Below are positions 58,301-64,000 of a DNA stretch of 64,000 nt, one piece after another. How positions within the stretch are numbered: the first letter of the stretch is position 1; the number at the start of each line of letters is the position of its first letter. Made by a program: the position numbers and the translations under genes. The stretch is from Pseudonocardia broussonetiae (GTDB lineage Bacteria > Actinomycetota > Actinomycetes > Mycobacteriales > Pseudonocardiaceae): assembly GCF_013155125.1 (NCBI RefSeq), contig NZ_CP053564.1, forward strand, positions 3,975,501 to 4,039,500, given 5' to 3'. The notes below the pieces were generated by a model. That model saw nothing but the letters and a program-made list of their open reading frames with translations, was not told the DNA's origin and made no database searches.

Positions 58301-58526
58301 AGGCGAGCTGCAGCCAGAGGATCCAGCCGACGATCACAAGCAGCGCGAGCAGCAGGCTGCCGTCGTCGGGTCGGGTGAGCGCCACGACGACGTCGTCCAT
58401 GGTCGGCACGTGGTCGAGGAGGAACGGCGACCCGAGCGACCACAGTGCCGCCGGGACTCCCGCGAGCAGCCCGGCCAGTGTGACGAGCGCGATCAGCCCA
58501 CGCGCGATCCGCAACACGGTCATCAC
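55380..58526 (-). CDS. membrane LysM and BTAD-domain regulator-like protein of the Tad locus
   Basis: A 1,048-residue protein. Three N-terminal hydrophobic helices (about 7-30, 58-80 and 102-118) precede two LysM domains (about 151-207 and 218-273). Then come a Pro-rich linker (280-340) and a fourth helix (348-368, VSGLAASGIVAGIVAYRRR). The large C-terminal part ends in a winged-helix segment (VEVVVYLALHPTGVDRDKIT, VRPPTIRRAVAEARQWAG) and a BTAD-type domain (about 890-1040). It may link the peptidoglycan with cytoplasmic control of pilus genes. GTG 58526 or ATG 58523 is the start, both overlapping the upstream gene. Confidence 0.83.
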   Translation of the reverse strand: MMTVLRIARGLIALVTLAGLLAGVPAALWSLGSPFLLDHVPTMDDVVVALTRPDDGSLLLALLVIVGWILWLQLAYSILVETAAQVGSLPRLRADRFGFRTTRTLAALLIGWVLTMATTPATASTTRPVTVGASIHPAAAASAESSPAAGTVHVVQERDTLWDIAARVLGDPLRWREIFDLNVGHLQSDGGRLSDGSVLHVGWELRLPAEQDPSERRVRVEVGDSLTGLADQYLGDPARYPDLYEVNVGVRQPDGSYLNDPDVIRPGWLLSVPTAEGPVEQRAGDIPPPVDGAAPVLPPRTTPSPLSEPPAPTGDPPPSIAPPETSALAPPSDPAGDTDSEQPSFAVPATLVVSGLAASGIVAGIVAYRRRQTRWRRAGRQIALPDLDHSRLESATVAAAQTAGTRFLDTVLRSLTATPGLSPSLPSLDAVWLAPTGIDLVLIERREAVAPFVAEDEGSVWHVDAEARLPITEQEAVGVANPFPALVSIGIGEDGATLLVDAERAGALHLVGDRTRTVDLLRNMAVELGTCRWADDTSIMVVGLEAALTDLPPNRVEQVHDVRVAADRLRAAMSVTQEHLERVDSDSVVDMRIQDRLSDSWVVTVLLVAEPDKAHLEALAELCGDLASGERKSAAIIIAGAPTTLPGEQVHIDSDGTVQIPRLDTGTLRAEQMPADIALGLLSVIGTALDHDVPVPSAPEPQPWANDMRSDGSLQLDAGAPDSAPLEIQIDDLHEAPAHIPHLAEPPDQQPDEVALRRLLLVEKHDPGLDDDVALWHVEGPSSRPLVSILGEPAFDAAGPPPEKRRSWYVEVVVYLALHPTGVDRDKITTDLWPEGSTVRPPTIRRAVAEARQWAGKDHSVDPPVDHIPSISPAGGDRYRITGHLMDWDLFRRLRKRAQARVAAGRRADATDDYENALGLVRGPVLHPLRQRGYGWLHNPDQRHEHLIPGFIIDTAHELVDLALDDGDIELARFAAEAAQRVDPDRTSDRPFTDLMRIAHRAGDLAEMREHAELLLAERGFEVGEDLPPESFAVFDALFPHGLRVPTS

Positions 58527-58957
58527 CCACTAGCCGGCGCAGGCCGCGACGGCACGACATCCGCCTCGGCCGAGCCCGTCGCCGAGATCTCGTCGACACC
58601 CAACAACCCAAGCAGCACAGTGGGTTGCCGGAGGACGACCTCGACCCGGATCCGGTCCGGGGCCACGACGAACACCTCGCCGGTCACCCCCGCGGCGCCC
58701 AGGTACTCCTGGGCCGCTGCGCGTGCGTCGTCCGCATCGAGCGCCGCCTCCCCGCGCTGCGCCGCCGCCAGGTCGACGACCTGGCCGCCCGCGCGGGCGG
58801 CCTCCTCGGCCACCGCGTCTGCCGTGGCGATCTGCTGGGCCTTGCGTGCCCCGTCGATCGCCAGTCCGCTGACGGCGATCAGCGCCAGCATGGCGATGGC
58901 CATCGGCGCGCTGACCGACCCGCCGCCGCGGTCCCGTTCGTCCTCGGTCCGGGTCAT
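58523..58957 (-). CDS. TadE/TadG-like pilus assembly protein
   Basis: A 144-residue protein with a charged N-terminus (RTEDERDRGGGSV) and one long hydrophobic helix (SAPMAIAMLALIAVSGLAID), typical of TadE/TadG pseudopilins. A soluble domain with ATADAVAEEAARAGGQVVDL follows. It overlaps the upstream TadE gene by 4 bp and the LysM/BTAD gene by 4 bp. It would act as a minor pilin or a periplasm-side scaffold component. Confidence 0.78.
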   Translation of the reverse strand: MTRTEDERDRGGGSVSAPMAIAMLALIAVSGLAIDGARKAQQIATADAVAEEAARAGGQVVDLAAAQRGEAALDADDARAAAQEYLGAAGVTGEVFVVAPDRIRVEVVLRQPTVLLGLLGVDEISATGSAEADVVPSRPAPASG

Positions 58958-59397
58958 CGCTGCCTTTCCCGGAGTTGATCTATCGGGCTGGTGAACGACG
59001 CTTCAAGATCATGAGTTCCGGGCGCGCCGGGAAGCGCGAGATCTGACCACCGGACCTGGCATGCGACGTCGGCTCGGACGACGCCGGGCTCGCCGAGTGG
59101 TGCGCCGAACTGGCTGGTGTCGATCGTGACGACGAGCTGCGCCAACGTCAGACCTTGGGACGCCGCGGCCGCTTCGGCAGCGATCTGGCCCTGCACCTGG
59201 GCTTGGGCAGCGTCCCGCTCGATGGAGGCCATGCGCGCGGCTGCGCGGGCGGCGTGGTCGCAGGCCGACTCGGCGGCCACCAAGCGTCCAGCGGCGATGA
59301 CGAAGCCGATGAGCAGTCCCATCAGCGTGGCGAGCAACGCGGCCTCGACCGACGGTCCGCCTCCCAGTTCCCCCCGCGCGTCAATGGGCGCGATCAC
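58954..59397 (-). CDS. TadE-like pseudopilin
   Basis: A 147-residue protein. The N-terminal motif ELGGGPSVEAALLATLMGLL is the TadE pattern, with a Glu five residues into the hydrophobic helix. A C-terminal soluble part follows (CDHAARAAARMASIERDAAQ, QLVVTIDTSQFG). GTG 59397 overlaps the upstream TadE stop. The open frame extends further upstream but only through the neighbouring gene. It is predicted to be processed by the prepilin peptidase. Confidence 0.8.
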   Translation of the reverse strand: MIAPIDARGELGGGPSVEAALLATLMGLLIGFVIAAGRLVAAESACDHAARAAARMASIERDAAQAQVQGQIAAEAAAASQGLTLAQLVVTIDTSQFGAPLGEPGVVRADVACQVRWSDLALPGAPGTHDLEASFTSPIDQLRERQR

Positions 59398-59786
59398 GGC
59401 GTGACCCGCTCGATCGCGCCGGTCGCCTGCTTGGCAACGTGCAGTTCCAAGCCGGGCACGACCGCGAGCGCGGTCCCGCTGACGGTCACCTGCAGCGTTC
59501 CACCCTCGTCGCTGATCACGGCCTCCACCGCCGGTGCGCCGAGGGTGGTGCCGGCGGTGCGGGCGATGAAGTCCTCCGCCCCACGGCGGGCCTGCTCCGC
59601 GGATCCGACGCCGTAGTAGCGCCCCGACCGCAGCCCGTCCTCGGCCGCGGTGAGCGCGAGCTGGCCGGCGAGGTACAACAGCGCGGCCTGGACCACAGCC
59701 AGGATGAACGTGAGCATGGCCAGCCACAGGAGCGCCATCTGCACGCTCGTCGCTCCGCCCCGTTCCCCGCTGTCGATCGTGGTCAC
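59394..59786 (-). CDS. tadE: TadE-like pseudopilin
   Basis: A 130-residue TadE-family protein. RGGATSVQMALLWLAMLTFI starts the hydrophobic helix after a charged leader (TTIDSGERGG). The periplasmic part contains LALTAAEDGLRSGRYYGVGS and a beta-rich tail. Three consecutive TadE/G-type genes occur in this locus, the number usual in Tad clusters. It is overlapped by the next gene and follows the small membrane ORF by 12 bp. Confidence 0.82.
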   Translation of the reverse strand: MTTIDSGERGGATSVQMALLWLAMLTFILAVVQAALLYLAGQLALTAAEDGLRSGRYYGVGSAEQARRGAEDFIARTAGTTLGAPAVEAVISDEGGTLQVTVSGTALAVVPGLELHVAKQATGAIERVTP

Positions 59787-59798
59787 GGCGCGTTCCCG

Positions 59799-60005
59799 TC
59801 ACTCGCCGAGGGCGCCGAGCTTCCTGGCGATGAACGCCCCGACGCCGGCAGCGATCGCACCCGCCACGATGGCGCCGCCGGAGATGTGGAAGCCCTCGTC
59901 GGTGTTGCGTCCTCCGCCGCGGTCGTCGACCGGGCCCAGCCGTGCGCCCAGGCGTCCGATCACGTCCATCGTCAGCAGGGTCAGGGTCATGCGGATCTTC
60001 TCCAT
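59799..60005 (-). CDS. small membrane protein, candidate Flp-type pilin
   Basis: A 68-residue protein (MEKIRMTLTLLTMDVIGRLG) with a Gly-rich C-terminal hydrophobic segment (GGAIVAGAIAAGVGAFIARK). Size and position between the TadC-like and TadE genes fit the major pilin slot, but the classical Flp motif (G-x-x-x-x-EY) is not obvious. The segment DEGFHISGGAIV could contain a prepilin cleavage site. A pilin role is inferred only from position and size. Confidence 0.5.
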   Translation of the reverse strand: MEKIRMTLTLLTMDVIGRLGARLGPVDDRGGGRNTDEGFHISGGAIVAGAIAAGVGAFIARKLGALGE

Positions 60006-60030
60006 CGGTTCCTCCTCCGATTCGATGCCG

Positions 60031-60933
60031 TCACGAGCTCAGCAGTGCGGCTGCGGCCGGGAACAACACCCACGCCGCGATCAGGAATACCTGGATCGCG
60101 CCGGGTGTGCTCATCTGGCCGGTCGCCCGGTTCGCGTCCGTGTGGGCGTCGGCGATGAGCTCGTCGTTGAGGCTCTCGGCCCGAGCGAGCAGGGTGTCGA
60201 TCACGGCGCCGCCGTCGTGTCCCGCCGTCTCCGCGATTGTGGAGAGGTCTTGGAGCTCGTTGACGTCGATCTGGGCGCCGAATCGACGCAGGCCCTCCCA
60301 TGGCATCAGTCCGGCGCGTTCGGCCAGTTCGAGTTCACGGCCGATGCGACGCATCGCCTCGCTGTCGTCGAGCAACTGCGTGGGGAGGCTGAGCGCGGTG
60401 GCAATGCCTGCCCCGCCGCGGCGCAACAGGCTCACCTGCTGCAGGTAGGCGACGAGGACGTAGCGCATCTGATCCCGGACATCGTCGGCCCGGTCTCGGG
60501 TGCGGCGCCCGTAGCTCGTCCATCCGATGACGCCGCCGGCCACGCAGAACCCGGTCGGCACGACGACAGGAAGGCTCGCATCCAGGACCAGCAGCACCAC
60601 GGCGAGCGCCGGTCCGATCGCCGCATACGCGAGCGCCGTACCGAGCCGCCCGACGAGGTGGCGGTCCCGGTCGAGCTGGAGGACGTCCAGATCGCGCTCG
60701 CCGACCGACCCGGGCAGGCGCCGTGCGACGTCGAGGAGAACGTGGAACACAGCCGCGCGCGTCCCCGGTGCGCGACTGGAGTGGGCGGCAGCCGGGCGGG
60801 GGAGGCGTTCATCGAGGTTCGCCAGCGCGTCCGAGAGGACCGGATGCCACCTTGTCAGCCCAGCCAGAAGCACCGCCAACCCGGCGCCGACGAGGGCGCC
60901 TGTTCCGATGGTGGCCAGCAGCAGCGCGTTCAC
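60031..60933 (-). CDS. tadC: type II secretion F family protein (TadC-like)
   Basis: A 300-residue membrane protein with the GspF/TadC fold. N-terminal helices (LLLATIGTGALVGAGLAVLL and the pair around VVLLVLDASLPVVV) precede the cytoplasmic domain (YVLVAYLQQVSLLRRGGAGI, LRRFGAQIDVNELQDLSTIA) and C-terminal helices (VFLIAAWVLFPAAAALL). GTG 60933 overlaps the TadB-like stop. It forms the inner-membrane platform of the pilus together with TadB. Confidence 0.86.
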   Translation of the reverse strand: MNALLLATIGTGALVGAGLAVLLAGLTRWHPVLSDALANLDERLPRPAAAHSSRAPGTRAAVFHVLLDVARRLPGSVGERDLDVLQLDRDRHLVGRLGTALAYAAIGPALAVVLLVLDASLPVVVPTGFCVAGGVIGWTSYGRRTRDRADDVRDQMRYVLVAYLQQVSLLRRGGAGIATALSLPTQLLDDSEAMRRIGRELELAERAGLMPWEGLRRFGAQIDVNELQDLSTIAETAGHDGGAVIDTLLARAESLNDELIADAHTDANRATGQMSTPGAIQVFLIAAWVLFPAAAALLSS

Positions 60934-61832
60934 CGGCTCGCTCCGAACCACCTGGGGGCCGAGTGTCCGACCGCGAGTTTCCGCATCCAGATCAGGAGCG
61001 CGAAGGTGCCCGCCAGCAGGGTGGCCATGATGAGCTGCCCGAACGGGCTCCCGTAGGGAGCGGCGAAACCGGGAACCAGGGCCAGCATCGCGAGCACCCC
61101 GCCCTGTATGAGGAGCAGCGTCCGGATGGACTGGCGCGCTTCGGCGCGCTCCGCCTCGATGTCGCGTCGGGCGCGAACGTCCCGGGACACGCCGTCGGCG
61201 AGTTGGCGCAGCACGCGGGCGATGCCGCTGCTCTGCTGGTGCAGGGCCAGCCCGAGCGCGGCCGCAACCGAGTCCCCGACCGGGTCGTCGATGCCGTCGG
61301 CGAACTCCCGGAGCGCATCGATCGGAGTTCCGTGTCCGGATCGGAGCCGTTCGGCCAGCTGCTGCACCGGGCCAGCGATCTGCATCGGGGCGTGATCGGA
61401 GGTGAGGGTGATCGCTTGCGCGAGCCCGATCGCTCCGCCACCGGTCAACGTGTCGGCCATCCGGCGGCACCACGTGGACAGCGCGTCGATCTTGCTGATC
61501 TGGTCCTGCGCCGCGCGGGCCGAACCGAGCAGCCACGGCGACCAGGCCCCGATGCCGGCGAGCGCGGCCCCGGCGGCCGGCCAGCCGGTGATCACCCATA
61601 CCAGCAGCCCGGCGACCATCCACGCGGTGATCCGCCAGCGGTGCTGCCCGCGCTCCGTCCCCGGGACGCGGGCTGCGTGCAGCACCGCCCGCAAGGGACT
61701 CCACCGACGTCTCGATCGCTGCCCGGTCACCGCACGGTCGGCTACGTTGGGGCCGGCGACCATGACTGTCAACCCGGCCGCGACGAGCGCTCCGGAAGCC
61801 GCCGCCAGCCAGGTCATCGGACTCAACTCCAT
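60930..61832 (-). CDS. tadB: type II secretion F family protein (TadB-like)
   Basis: A 300-residue membrane protein with TadB architecture. Helix 1 (TWLAAASGALVAAGLTVMVA) and helices near residue 80 (AGLLVWVITGWPAAGAALAG) precede the F domain (WCRRMADTLTGGGAIGLAQA, DPVGDSVAAALGLALHQQSS) and C-terminal helices (LLLIQGGVLAMLALVPGFAA). ATG 61832 overlaps the TadA stop by 10 bp. It partners TadC in the platform. Confidence 0.86.
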   Translation of the reverse strand: MELSPMTWLAAASGALVAAGLTVMVAGPNVADRAVTGQRSRRRWSPLRAVLHAARVPGTERGQHRWRITAWMVAGLLVWVITGWPAAGAALAGIGAWSPWLLGSARAAQDQISKIDALSTWCRRMADTLTGGGAIGLAQAITLTSDHAPMQIAGPVQQLAERLRSGHGTPIDALREFADGIDDPVGDSVAAALGLALHQQSSGIARVLRQLADGVSRDVRARRDIEAERAEARQSIRTLLLIQGGVLAMLALVPGFAAPYGSPFGQLIMATLLAGTFALLIWMRKLAVGHSAPRWFGASR

Positions 61833-63214
61833 GGCGTCCTCCCCACGTGAGCCGGCGATGCCCCGCGGTGCTCGCCGGTGAGAAACCCGATGTCGATGCC
61901 GGCTTCGTGGAAGGGCCACCGGATCTGCGGCGCCATCCGGAAGACCGCGCGGGGGTCGCCGGACTCCGGGTCCTCGGCGAAGATCCGGTTCATCGCGATC
62001 TTGCCGCTTTCGTTGACGTCGGTGACCTCGGCGATCTCGGCGACGAACCGGCGACGTCCCTCGGATCCGGGATGCGCGGTGTGGCGCATATGCACGACGT
62101 AGTCGATGCCCTGCGCCGCGAGTCGGGTCACGAAGGTGTCCGACCAGCCCTGGCCCGCCGCCTTGAGCGCGGCGGTGACGAGACGTTCGAGTGCGTCGGC
62201 CGCGGACCCGGCATGCAGCGTGCACATCGAGCCGGGCATCCCGGCGTTCATCGCCTCCAGCATCGGCAGCGCCTCAGCACCCCGGACCTCGCCGACGATG
62301 ACCCGGGTGACCGACATGCGCAGGGTCTGATGCAGGAGCTCGGACAGCGTGATCTCCCCGGCCCTTTGCCCGGTCGAGGGGTCAATCTCGGTGGATCCAG
62401 GGCGGGTCTCCATCGCCACCAGCAGCGATGATGCGCCGGGCAGCCGGTGCAGGGCCAGTTCGTACTCGGTCTCCAGGGTGGCGATGCGTTCCCCGGCGGG
62501 GATCTCCTTCGCAAGCGCGCGCACCAGCGTGGTCTTGCCACAGGCGGGCGCTCCGGTCACGAGCAGGCTGCACCGGGCGCCTACGAGCGCGGACAGGAAG
62601 CGTGCCGCGTGCTCGGTGAGCGTGCCGAGCCGGACCAGGTCGGGGAGACCCACGTCGAGCAGGCGGTGGCGGCGGATGGTCACGACCGGATGTGGCACGA
62701 CGTCGCGCATCGCCGCGAGCCGTGACCCGTCGGGCAGCTGCAGGTTCAGGCACGGCTGCGCCGGGGAGAACGCCCGTTCCGACGCGCCGTGGTGTGCCGC
62801 GATGAACTGCAGCTGCTGGATGAGATCGTCGTCGGAATCGGCCACCGGCTCCCCGGCACGACGCAGCGATCCGTCCGCCATACGCAGCATGGGCCGTTCG
62901 GCACCGACGATGTGGATGTCCTCGACGTCGTGGATGTCGAGGAGCTGCTGCAGCCGCCCGAGCCCCCAGATGGTGTTCTCGACCGCGCGCAGCACGGCGA
63001 TCTCGGTGAACCGGTCAAGCTGCGGCTCCCCGTCGGTCACCCGCCGCCGCGACTCGACCGAGAGCTCGTTCTCGACCCAGGACCGCAGCAGTTCGCGCTG
63101 ATCACTGAGGCCGAGGCCGTGCCGCCCGGCATCGGATCCCAGACGCTGCAGCACCGCCGTGCGGATCGTGTCCACGAGTCGCCGGTCGGCGATGGCCGTC
63201 GCGCCGTTTCTCAT
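61823..63214 (-). CDS. tadA: TadA/CpaF-type pilus assembly ATPase
   Basis: A 463-residue secretion ATPase. The N-terminal domain contains GLGRLQQLLDIHDVEDIHIV. The core has Walker A GAPACGKTTL, an Asp-box region (LETEYELALHR), Walker B and His-box regions (VTRVIVGEVRGAEALPMLEA, CTLHAGSAADALERLV). ATG 63214 is chosen because the family starts here and it overlaps the upstream ATPase gene by 4 bp. It powers polymerisation of the Tad pilus at the cytoplasmic face. Confidence 0.92.
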   Translation of the reverse strand: MRNGATAIADRRLVDTIRTAVLQRLGSDAGRHGLGLSDQRELLRSWVENELSVESRRRVTDGEPQLDRFTEIAVLRAVENTIWGLGRLQQLLDIHDVEDIHIVGAERPMLRMADGSLRRAGEPVADSDDDLIQQLQFIAAHHGASERAFSPAQPCLNLQLPDGSRLAAMRDVVPHPVVTIRRHRLLDVGLPDLVRLGTLTEHAARFLSALVGARCSLLVTGAPACGKTTLVRALAKEIPAGERIATLETEYELALHRLPGASSLLVAMETRPGSTEIDPSTGQRAGEITLSELLHQTLRMSVTRVIVGEVRGAEALPMLEAMNAGMPGSMCTLHAGSAADALERLVTAALKAAGQGWSDTFVTRLAAQGIDYVVHMRHTAHPGSEGRRRFVAEIAEVTDVNESGKIAMNRIFAEDPESGDPRAVFRMAPQIRWPFHEAGIDIGFLTGEHRGASPAHVGRTPWS

Positions 63215-64000
63215 CGCAGGACCCTGCCGTTGATCCCGACGCACGGCTGAGGTGTTCTGACCTCGCGGCATGCCATCGCACGGTCGGCCAACGATCTGGC
63301 GAGTACACCCGCCGCGCGCTGCAGTCTGGACCGCTGGAAGCCACGGCCGGGAAGCTCTCCGTCGCTCCACACGCTCGCAGCCACCGGGTCATCGGGCAGC
63401 GTCCCGGCGACCTCGGCCTGGCACCCCCCGGCGATCTCCTCGGCGTTGTAGGGCAGGTCGGGACCGACGATCACCAGAACGAGCCGCCCGGGGCCGCTGA
63501 TCGCGTCGCCGGCTGTCCCCAGCTCGCGACGGATGAGTGGCAGCGTCCGCGCGGCGGCGCGCACGATCCGCAGCGACGAACCGGCCACCAGGACGACGAG
63601 GTCACTGTGACGCAGTACGGCCGAGACCGGATGGTCGAGGGTGAAGCGGCCGCAGTCGGCGACGACGTCCGCCCCAGGCACGTCCACCAAGTGGCTCCCG
63701 AGCAGGTCCCACGGGACGTTCGCCGCCTGGCCCGGGGCGCCGAACCCGGCCAGCACCGGCGGGCTGTGCGGAGCGGGCCGAACGACCTGCCGGCCCATCG
63801 CCGCGAGCATGCTGTCGGTGCGAGCCTCGACGAGCAGTTCGACGATCCCATGCCGAGCCGGTTGCCGGCCTCCTCCGACCCCGGCCAGGATGTCGCCGCC
63901 CTGCGGGTCGAGATCCACGGCGATCGCGCTGCGCGGCCATCGCGTCGCAAGGGCGAGGACCGCGGTGGTGACGCCGGGGCTGCCTTTGGCCGAGAGGAAC
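63211..64000 (-). CDS. CpaE/TadZ-like MinD-family ATPase, partial
   Basis: Only the C-terminal 263 residues are in the window. A deviant Walker A (SAKGSPGVTTAVLALA) and AIAVDLDPQGGD mark a MinD/ParA-type ATPase. Later blocks are VPGADVVADCGRFTLDHPVS and LVVLVAGSSLRIVRAAART. It precedes and overlaps TadA, the typical place of TadZ, which localises the pilus machine. The N-terminal receiver-like domain, if any, lies beyond 64,000. Confidence 0.82.
   Translation of the reverse strand, partial: FLSAKGSPGVTTAVLALATRWPRSAIAVDLDPQGGDILAGVGGGRQPARHGIVELLVEARTDSMLAAMGRQVVRPAPHSPPVLAGFGAPGQAANVPWDLLGSHLVDVPGADVVADCGRFTLDHPVSAVLRHSDLVVLVAGSSLRIVRAAARTLPLIRRELGTAGDAISGPGRLVLVIVGPDLPYNAEEIAGGCQAEVAGTLPDDPVAASVWSDGELPGRGFQRSRLQRAAGVLARSLADRAMACREVRTPQPCVGINGRVLR

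Larger units (their letters stand above)
48750..64000. mobile_element. integrative element B in tRNA-Val(CAC), right end not seen
   Basis: An intact integrase/excisionase pair abuts the 3-prime end of tRNA-Val(CAC). MobC-like and relaxase genes homologous to those of element A follow. I did not find a second copy of the tRNA 3-prime half to the right, so the element either extends beyond 64 kb (and then includes the Tad locus) or has lost that end. The left boundary is approximate (within the tRNA). Confidence 0.55.

Noticed and set aside
1..64000. CRISPR array or restriction/abortive-infection defence island
   Set aside because: No regularly spaced repeats, cas genes or recognisable restriction-modification or toxin-antitoxin genes were seen; the HNH-like ORF at 24742 alone is not enough.

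Overview
The window is high-GC DNA with GTG starts, ATGA/GTGA gene overlaps, GntR/FCD and LuxR regulators, an SsgA-like sporulation/division protein, an ECF sigma/RskA-type pair and GAF-ANTAR proteins. This fits a mycelial or related actinobacterium, probably Pseudonocardiaceae; the family is inferred, not shown.

Layout. (1) 0-6.2 kb: an aromatic or ring-cleavage catabolic locus. Leftward genes encode a SRPBCC/SnoaL-like protein, a zinc-type MDR dehydrogenase and a FAH-family hydrolase/hydratase. Rightward genes encode a GntR regulator, a type I extradiol dioxygenase, a degenerate class II aldolase and a second VOC protein. Copies of a TGTCGACA palindrome lie in both promoter regions and probably bind the GntR protein. 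(2) 6.2-11.3 kb: miscellaneous genes, including an IS630-derived protein without its DDE residues, an APP1-type phosphatase, a DJ-1/PfpI enzyme convergent with a GlxA-type regulator, and a SnoaL-like protein. (3) 11.5-23.6 kb: a tight operon with an RbsBAC-type importer, an N,N-dimethylformamidase large-subunit homologue, SDR, a glutamine-synthetase-like gamma-glutamyl ligase, aldehyde dehydrogenase and a Val/Leu-type dehydrogenase. A PuuD-like gamma-glutamyl hydrolase and a GntR regulator follow. The set reads as amide hydrolysis followed by gamma-glutamylated amine catabolism. An IS481 element sits at 23.6-24.7 kb. (4) 24.7-29.1 kb: HNH-like protein, LuxR regulator, amidase, ABM monooxygenase and SnoaL-like protein.

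(5) 29.5-45.75 kb: integrative mobilizable element A in tRNA-Val(GAC). It is bounded by a 104-bp perfect direct repeat and has integrase, excisionase, relaxase and MobC-like genes. Its cargo is mostly partner-switching signalling: two SpoIIE phosphatases, three STAS proteins, HATPase anti-sigma proteins and a GAF-ANTAR protein. Several genes are decaying. A truncated integrase just outside the left repeat shows that an earlier related element used the same site. (6) 45.7-48.8 kb: a probable core block with tRNA-Val, -Cys and -Gly, the SsgA-like gene, ECF sigma/anti-sigma, a PGPGW membrane protein and tRNA-Val(CAC).

(7) 48.8-64 kb: integrative element B in tRNA-Val(CAC), with integrase, excisionase, a MobC/relaxase pair homologous to that of element A and two coupled genes of unknown function. 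A leftward Tad pilus locus (TadZ-, TadA-, TadB-, TadC- and TadE-like proteins, prepilin peptidase, LysM/BTAD protein) converges on it and runs off the window. No right end of B was seen, so it is unresolved whether the Tad locus belongs to the element.
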